Shown in pieces: positions 58,593 through 64,000 of a stretch of 64,000 nt of DNA. Origin of the DNA: Sorex araneus. Lineage: Eukaryota; Chordata; Mammalia; Eulipotyphla; Soricidae. The position numbers and the translations under genes were made by a program. The DNA lies in the NCBI RefSeq assembly GCF_027595985.1, contig NC_073304.1, positions 45,071,637 through 45,135,636 on the forward strand. The letters run 5' to 3'. How positions within the stretch are numbered: position 1 is the stretch's first letter; every line of letters starts with the position of its first letter. Under the pieces are notes generated by a model. It did no database searches and was not told where the DNA came from. It was given only the letters and a program-made list of their open reading frames with translations.

Positions 58593-58789
58593 CACAGTGA
58601 CATTTTTCCTCTTTAAAGGGACAGAAATTCAGACATGGAGCAAAAGATGTGCCCTGCTAAAGAGCACATTTCCCTGTAGCTTCGACACAGGCCCGAGGTG
58701 CCTGCCCAGGTGGGTGCACTCTTGCTTGTGGGACTTTGTATCACGCATGTAGCCGTCACTGTCTGTCCGCGCTGTCTGGGTCTAGAGGG

Positions 58790-58949
58790 TTAGGGAGAGA
58801 GCTCCAAAGATGGCAGCACATGCACATGATTTGTTTGCGGTGCTCTGGCTTTGAGTCCAGACAACACAGGGTCTCCCTGGGCAATGATGGAAGAGAATGC
58901 TGGTGTACTGAGCTGGGAGTAATCTCCCAACACTGCTGGAAATGGACTA

Positions 58950-58950
<1 letters not shown>
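58790..58950 (+). repeat. Old SINE
   Basis: CTTTGAGTCCAGACAACACAGG and GTACTGAGCTGGGAGTAATC; its tail is now the TG array that follows. Confidence 0.55.

Positions 58951-58992
<42 letters not shown>
58951..58992 (+). repeat. (TG)21 microsatellite
   Basis: Uninterrupted, followed by CGGGGGG. Confidence 0.97.
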
Positions 58993-58999
<7 letters not shown>

Positions 59000-59547
59000 G
59001 AAGGTGGCATTGAGCATTTGTTAGCTGTGCTTAATTCCAGCTGCTCTGATTGACGAGGCTTGCTGCAGGATACTGAGTTGAAGTGACTGGGTCATCTCTA
59101 ACCAGGAGGCTTGGTCCATCAGTCCCCGACTCCAGCGGCAGGTCTCTTAGCTCCAAACCAGCGAGTTTCCCACTTCTGTCTCTTTCTCTACACACGTCCC
59201 CTCCCCTCTGACACCTATACACAGAGAACCCTTCCCCTTCTACCTCTGAAAGCCTTCTAGGGAGTTTCCATCCATCAAAACATAAGACCGGTATCCCCCC
59301 AAGCCCAGTCAGACTGCATTCACCCTGGGGCTCCATGACTGCCCCCCCCTCCCCGCCCCCGCCAACCAACAGCTATTCACGCCGGCAAGACCCAGCTTCG
59401 AGAAGGAAACGTTTTGAGCAAGAAGCAGTGCGAGGGTGTGGGGTGGTGATCCACTGCCAGCTCCCTGGCGGGGTTCTCCAGGGCCACTGTGCTGGCTCCT
59501 GGCCACCTCTGCGGGGCAAGAGGATGCGCGAGAGGCGGCCGCCCTAC

Positions 59548-59674
59548 CTGGCTGCTGGAACATCAGCATGTTCTGTGGAGACGTGTGCACAGGCAGCGAG
59601 CGGGTCCTCTGCACGGAGCTGTGGGTGCGGCTGGGCATGCTGTTACTGCCCCCGGGGTTGGCAAACCAGAGATT
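59548..59674 (-). CDS. SAMD4A: SAMD4A internal coding exon, third from the end
   Basis: The exon is 127 bp with acceptor CTCCCTAG and donor GTAGGGC. It is phase 0 at its start and leaves one base (G) for the next exon. It encodes 42 residues beginning [20 protein letters not shown] and ending NMLMFQQP. The block is Ser/Arg-rich and contains RTRSLP, which fits the 14-3-3 mode-I pattern R-x-x-S-x-P with the serine in third place after the first Arg; that is a motif match and its use is inferred. The sequence belongs to the C-terminal tail of Smaug1, downstream of the RNA-binding SAM domain. The intron between this exon and the 60829-61030 exon is 1154 bp and the frame is continuous across it. 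Confidence 0.97.
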
Positions 59675-60828
59675 CTAGGGAGAGACAAGAAAGTCAGTAC
59701 TCGGGTGAGGGGAGTGAAGCAGCGCCCCGGGGCAGGATCTGGGAGGAGCAGGTCCCAGAGATGCCCTGGGTCACTTCTCCACCAGGACAAGGGGCGTGGG
59801 GGGGAGGGGCTGTGGCTCCGTTCACTGGGTTCCCCATCCCCCCACCCCCCCATCAGAGCCCTCACCTGTGTCTGGCTCCCCTCTCCCTCCTTCACGCCAA
59901 GATTCTCTGTAGCCCTTTTGTCGCCTTTGTTTTTCCTCTCACTTTTCTAGGAAATGGGGAAGTTCTATAAACGTTTGCCACGGAGAGCACAAACTATTTC
60001 AGGGCTCTCATTAGACTTTGTTTCCGAGTCTTACAATTTACTACAAAGCGAGGAGAGAAAAAAGGAACTTCCCAGCTGGCAATGAGCTGGCACAACTCAG
60101 CTGGTGTGTCTGTGACGGGGCGGGTGTCCTCGCCATGACTTTTGGCTGCAGTAATGGCCAGGAAAGTGGAGGTGCGGCGGGGGGGTTGTCCCAACACCCT
60201 CTGTTCCCCACCCCAGCTGAGCACTGAATCCCACCCCTCTCATCTGGAACAAGTTTCCTGTTTGAGGTGCCTGTAGTATCCCGGCTTCTGTAATGACAAC
60301 TCAGAGCCTAAGACCCACGGTGTCCCCTGAGCCCCAGATGCACCCTGCAGGGGCCCTTTCAGAGATGGGGCACACGGATGGGCAAGCGAGGGGACAGGGC
60401 TCCAGATGGGAGGAGGTCACTTAAGGCACGAGGGGGCAATTCAGGGCAGTTGCACCCCGACCGAGTCTGGCTGAAAGTTCTCAGCCCCTCTGGACTCCCT
60501 CCGGGATTCTTCCACACCCACACTAACCCCAGCAGCTGTTTACTGTAGGGGAGACAATGCTGGAGATATGCAGGCTTCTCTACACCCCAAAGATGGGGGC
60601 TGCTAAGGTCTTGGGGGGGCCTCAAAAGTCAGATACATGACAAAGGTTTTGTATTTCTTTCTTAAGGGCCCCAAGTTCAAATGCTCTGCAGGGGGTGGCT
60701 TTGCCTCCGGAGAGATCATGAAATTATGTGTGTTTGTGTGTGTGTGGGGGTTGCCCTGAGGCCTGGCCCCAGGTTCCTCGGACCCCTTGAGCCCAGCTGG
60801 CTCACCCTCCTCCTGGCACAGAACCAAC
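59675..60828 (-). other. SAMD4A: SAMD4A intron between the exons at 60.9 and 59.6 kb
   Basis: This 1154-bp intron is GC-rich and free of SINE or L1 sequence. Donor is GTTGGTTC and acceptor is CCCTAG. Nothing else is recognised in it. Confidence 0.9.
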
Positions 60829-61030
60829 CTGTCTGCCTTGCTTCATGATGGTGGGGTTGGCCGCCGTGTTGCGCTGTGCGGAGCTGACAAACCCGCTGGT
60901 GCCCAAGAGGCCCAGGCGGGCGGAAGGGACATTCCGGGCTGGGATCTGGTACTGGCGTGGGTTCCGTCTGCCCATGCCGCCGCCCACAGAGCCAGCCGTC
61001 GGCAGCGAGTTGGACTGCCCAAAGCCGCGA
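60829..61030 (-). CDS. SAMD4A: SAMD4A (Smaug1), internal coding exon, fourth from the end
   Basis: This 202-bp exon encodes 67 complete residues, starting [13 protein letters not shown] and ending PTIMKQGRQ. It is preceded by an acceptor (CTCACTCCCACAG) and followed by a donor (GTTGGTTC). The first base is the third base of a codon split with the preceding exon. The peptide matches, from memory, the region after the SAM and PHAT-like parts of Smaug homolog 1, a cytoplasmic RNA-binding protein that recognises stem-loop Smaug elements in mRNA and represses translation, in part through the CCR4-NOT deadenylase. This stretch is low in complexity (Gly, Ser, Asn, Arg) and probably disordered; no catalytic or RNA-binding domain lies in it. 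A few positions (for example [17 protein letters not shown]) appear to differ from the human protein as I remember it. The paralogue SAMD4B is the only serious alternative, but the near-identity favours SAMD4A. Confidence 0.96.
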
Positions 61031-62939
61031 CTGTGGGAGTGAGCAGACGAGACAGAGGCCATCAGGCTCCAGCCCTTCGCAGCCCCAAGCTACCTCCTTG
61101 GGAGGCGCCCCCCCCCCCCCCAGCCCCCTGCGCTTCTGGCAGCCAGGAGTGGGGACGGGCTCTAGTGACAATGACCACTGACAGTGGGCATCACCATCCT
61201 GGGACTTGAGTGCTGACTTACTCCTCATCACCACCCCAGGAAGGAGGTGTCCCCTGGACCCCCTTCCCTAGCTGGAGAGGGTAGAACAGAAAGCTGAGCT
61301 GATGCTGCCACCCTGCCTGTAAGCGTCCTCTGCAGCCTTCTCAATTCGATGTCCCATGGCCCTGGGAAAGGCCACAGGGCAAGGCTGCAGCCCTCCACAG
61401 TCTGCCCGGCCAGTTTGGAGAGAAGGGTCTGGGAGGGGATGAAAAGCACAGGGCAAAACAGAACGGTGGCCGAGCTGGTCACTCCTGCATGACCCCGGCC
61501 TGACTGGGCTCCTGGCTGTGTTGGTACGGGCAGCATGACGGAGCCCAAGGCTCTCCAAGTGGCTGCCCTGGCCGCACTTCAGGCCCCTCTGGGAGGAGAG
61601 AGGAGACCAGGGAGGAGGAGGGTTGCAGGCCTGAACTGGACTCCTCAGCTCCTGCTCCCCACCCCCATGGATCTTCCTTGCTCCCCACCCCCGTGCATCC
61701 CTAGGGAAGAAATCACGCAGAAAGGTGGGGGGTGGGTGGGTGCTGCCTTTCGACGCTCTGCTCCCCGAGGCGGGTGACCTCAGCACTGAGGAACTCTCCT
61801 GTCCGCGTGCCTCCGTCCTGGGAGGGCGCAGGGCAGCCAGCAGGGTTTCAGGAACCAGCACATTCTTTCCAAGAAGAGTCAGCTTGAGTCATTCGCTGCT
61901 TCAGTCGAATTGCTTTACCTCCAACGGCCACCAGATGGAAGAGACTCGCTGCCGCAGCCACCGGGAGACTCCCGAGGCTGATGCAGGGCTGACATGGTGG
62001 ACCCGGTGAGGATGGCTGGGGTGGGGGCAAGGGATGCCACCGAGAGTCATTTCCAAAGTGTGTGGGAAGGAGGCGCCCCTGGCTGACAGCAAGGCTGACT
62101 GCACGGGATTCTCTGATCCCCAGAATTCCTCTGCTGGCAAGACAGAGAGGGGGCCAGGAAGAGAATTCCAGAAGGAGTGGCACCGATTTGGAGGCTGGTG
62201 GTACTCCAGGCTTTTGATACCAAGTGTTCCAGTTCCGGTCAGAGGCATGTCTTCAAGTGGCGAAACAGCATTGGTGTCTCCACCCGGGACACTGTCCTTT
62301 GCTGCCCCTTCCCTTTTCCTTCTGGTTAAGGGTCAACATTTAACCAAGGGGAACCCCAGGCCTGGAGGGGCAGAATTCACTTCAGGTGACGAGAGAGCCC
62401 TTTGGCGGGCTCTAAAGGATGGGCCAGCCACGTGCAGCAAGTGGCCTCTCTCTGGTCTGTCTTCTGTGTAAACCGTGGAAACTCCTTCTGTCCTCTGGCT
62501 TCGGGAGCTGGGATTTTGGCCACCTGGCCGATGATTCAGTATTCTCCTCAGACTTTTCCTTATTTAGTGCTGAGGGCTTTTTTGCTCAATTTCCTTTTTG
62601 GTTGGATTTTTTAAAAGTTATTTCATATGCAAAATACAGTAGTCTGTGACGGATGCTAAAATAGTCGTTGCTCCCAGGAAGGAAAGATTATGTGCTCAAA
62701 GCAATGGAGTATGGCCACTGGGTTCTGGAGCGTCCCACTGGACAAACGAGAGCTCTGGGGACTCCGAAAGTCAAGGCTCACGGAGCTGAGCTGTATGTGG
62801 CCAGGAGAGCCTGGAATATCAGGGAATAGAGTAAATGCTTGGCGGGGGGGAGAGAGCACTAACTAGTTCATCTTTCTTCAGACACTGATGCCCTACTGTG
62901 CACTGATTATTGCACACTTGTGGAGGGTGGATGCGGCTG

Positions 62940-63350
62940 ACAGCCAGAGCAAATGCTGACATTCCTTACAATCACCTCACTGGATGAAATAATTAATGGG
63001 AACAAAGTGACACAATTAGAGTTTCTCATCTGTCATTCTCCGTATCTTCCTCTGCCTTCCTAAATCTAGCCAACTGAAATCATTACGTTGAAATGCTTGA
63101 AAAGACTGATAAAATGACATTAATAAGGACCAATTAATTTGGGATTTGCAATAATTCAAGCAGGGGCTGGGCCACAGTTACCTTTGTATCTTCGGAGAAA
63201 CAGATCTTCAAAGCAAATTAATAGCATAAAGAGATCCCAGAGGTAATGTTATGAGAACAAATTATTTTCTAGAGCTTTAGCAACTTCCAATTGAACTTCT
63301 ACAATCGATGCCAGAATTCATTTCACAGCTAGCCAATAAAAGGAGGTTCA
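62940..63350. promoter_or_regulatory. Candidate intronic enhancer, AT-rich
   Basis: About 400 bp with many homeodomain-type cores (AATTAATG, CCAATTAATTTG, CAAATTAATAG), ATGAAATAATTAAT and CAGCTAGCCAATAAA. No repeat is present and the AT-rich block stands out from the GC-rich intron. Such blocks are typical of deeply conserved developmental enhancers; conservation was not computed. Confidence 0.35.
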
Positions 63351-63882
63351 TCAGACTGTCCCTGCCCCACCCTGGGCAATGAACTCAGATGCAGGGTGAC
63401 AGATGCAGGCAAGGACACTTGGGAAGAGGAGCAAATAGTTGAAAAGCCTTATCTTCATCTTCAGCCTGTAAATTAAATCTCTTTCCTGTTGGGATCTCCT
63501 TTTTTTTTTTTTGAGACCTGGTGTTGTGGGACGGGGCTGGAGAAGAATTAACTTGAGAAATTTCCTACCACCTTGACAGAGATGAGGCAGCCTCCAGACT
63601 GAGGCGGTTGAGGAGCAGGTATTGTCTTTCACGTGGGCCAGGAATCATTAAGGTGCACTGAGATGTGCACTTAAGGTGCACTTCATCCTGGGTGTCCACT
63701 AAGAAGGAAAACTCCTGAGGGCCAGTGACCAGTATGCTGGCAATAAAGTGTTGCTCTGACGGTCTGCACATTGACCAGAGACCATGAGGTCTGCCTGACA
63801 TCTGCAATGGCTCAAAGCACCGACTGGAGTTGGTGCTGACCTGCTGGCCCAAATCCTGGCTGCCCCTACCTCCCCAGCTCTG

Positions 63883-64000
63883 CTGTAAACAGGGGTTAAT
63901 AATAGCCTCTTTACCTCAGATGCTTGTCGCAAGGATTAAGTGTATTAATATTCTGAAAGTGCTTGGATACCACATGGCACATGGGAAGTGCTAAATGTTT
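63883..64000 (+). repeat. MIR SINE relic, cut by the window edge
   Basis: TAAACAGGGGTTAATAATAG, then AGGATTAAGTGTATTAATATTC and GGCACATGGGAAGTGCTAAATG follow the 3' half of MIR. Confidence 0.85.

Larger units (their letters stand above)
52772..59547 (-). other. SAMD4A: SAMD4A intron between the exons at 59.6 and 52.7 kb
   Basis: The 6776-bp intron runs from a GTAGGGC donor to a CCTGCAG acceptor. It holds old SINE remnants, one L1 fragment in plus orientation (57.8-58.3 kb) and two CA/TG microsatellites. The stretches 53.0-53.7, 54.0-56.3 and 57.0-57.8 kb show no recognisable gene. Short open frames there have no family resemblance that I can see. Confidence 0.9.
61031..64000 (-). other. SAMD4A: Partial upstream SAMD4A intron, cut by the window edge
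   Basis: The sequence upstream of the 61030 acceptor shows no further SAMD4A exon; the expected preceding peptide around the Trp-Lys-Gln-rich segment after the SAM domain is not seen in any frame. The stretch 61.1-62.9 kb is GC-rich unique sequence, 62.94-63.35 kb is an AT-rich candidate element, and an old MIR starts at about 63.88 kb. No shrew SINE occurs in this part. Confidence 0.75.

Noticed and set aside
59335-59970. 211-residue open frame on plus
   Set aside because: It overlaps a SAMD4A exon on the opposite strand; GC-rich shadow frame.

Overview
The window is mammalian nuclear DNA, almost certainly from a shrew (Sorex-like eulipotyphlan). It has spliced GT-AG exons, long non-coding stretches and old MIR and L1M relics shared by placental mammals. 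It also carries dozens of copies of a tRNA-headed SINE with the head GGGCC(G/A)GAGCGATAGCAC and a body ending in GTGTGACCCAAAAAGCAAA, which I recognise as the dominant SINE of Sorex. The species call is from memory of that repeat and was not computed.

The only protein-coding gene I can support is the 3' end of SAMD4A (Smaug homolog 1, an RNA-binding translational repressor). It lies on the minus strand. Four exons are visible at 61030-60829, 59674-59548, 52771-52688 and 48563-48535 (stop codon TAG), followed by a 3' UTR of about 4.3 kb running down to about 44.24 kb. Splice sites, phases and reading frame join without a break. The SAM domain and all earlier exons lie beyond the right edge.

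Layout: 1-44 kb is intergenic DNA downstream of SAMD4A. It is packed with minus- and plus-oriented SINEs, 5'-truncated L1 3' ends, microsatellites, a hAT-type DNA transposon relic and MIR/L1M fossils. In human the convergent neighbour of SAMD4A is GCH1; I see no GCH1 exon here, so it probably lies off the left edge. The 44.2-48.5 kb stretch is the SAMD4A 3' UTR, free of SINEs and with a GAC triplet tract. From 48.6 to 61 kb lie the last three SAMD4A introns with scattered repeats. From 61 to 64 kb is the next intron, SINE-free, with an AT-rich block that looks like a conserved enhancer.

The most unusual structures are: (1) a near-perfect inverted duplication, with arms of about 517 bp around a 474-bp spacer, at 29753-31260; (2) a 36-nt antisense copy of the 5' half of tRNA-Glu(CTC), ending at the anticodon and embedded in an L1 3' end at 17034-17069; (3) an L1 with an inverted 5' end at about 24.23 kb, the pattern left by twin priming; (4) nested SINE insertions with target-site duplications; (5) a short hairpin, with one compensatory change between copies, in the shrew L1 3' UTR; and (6) two SINE families that share a tRNA head but have unrelated bodies.
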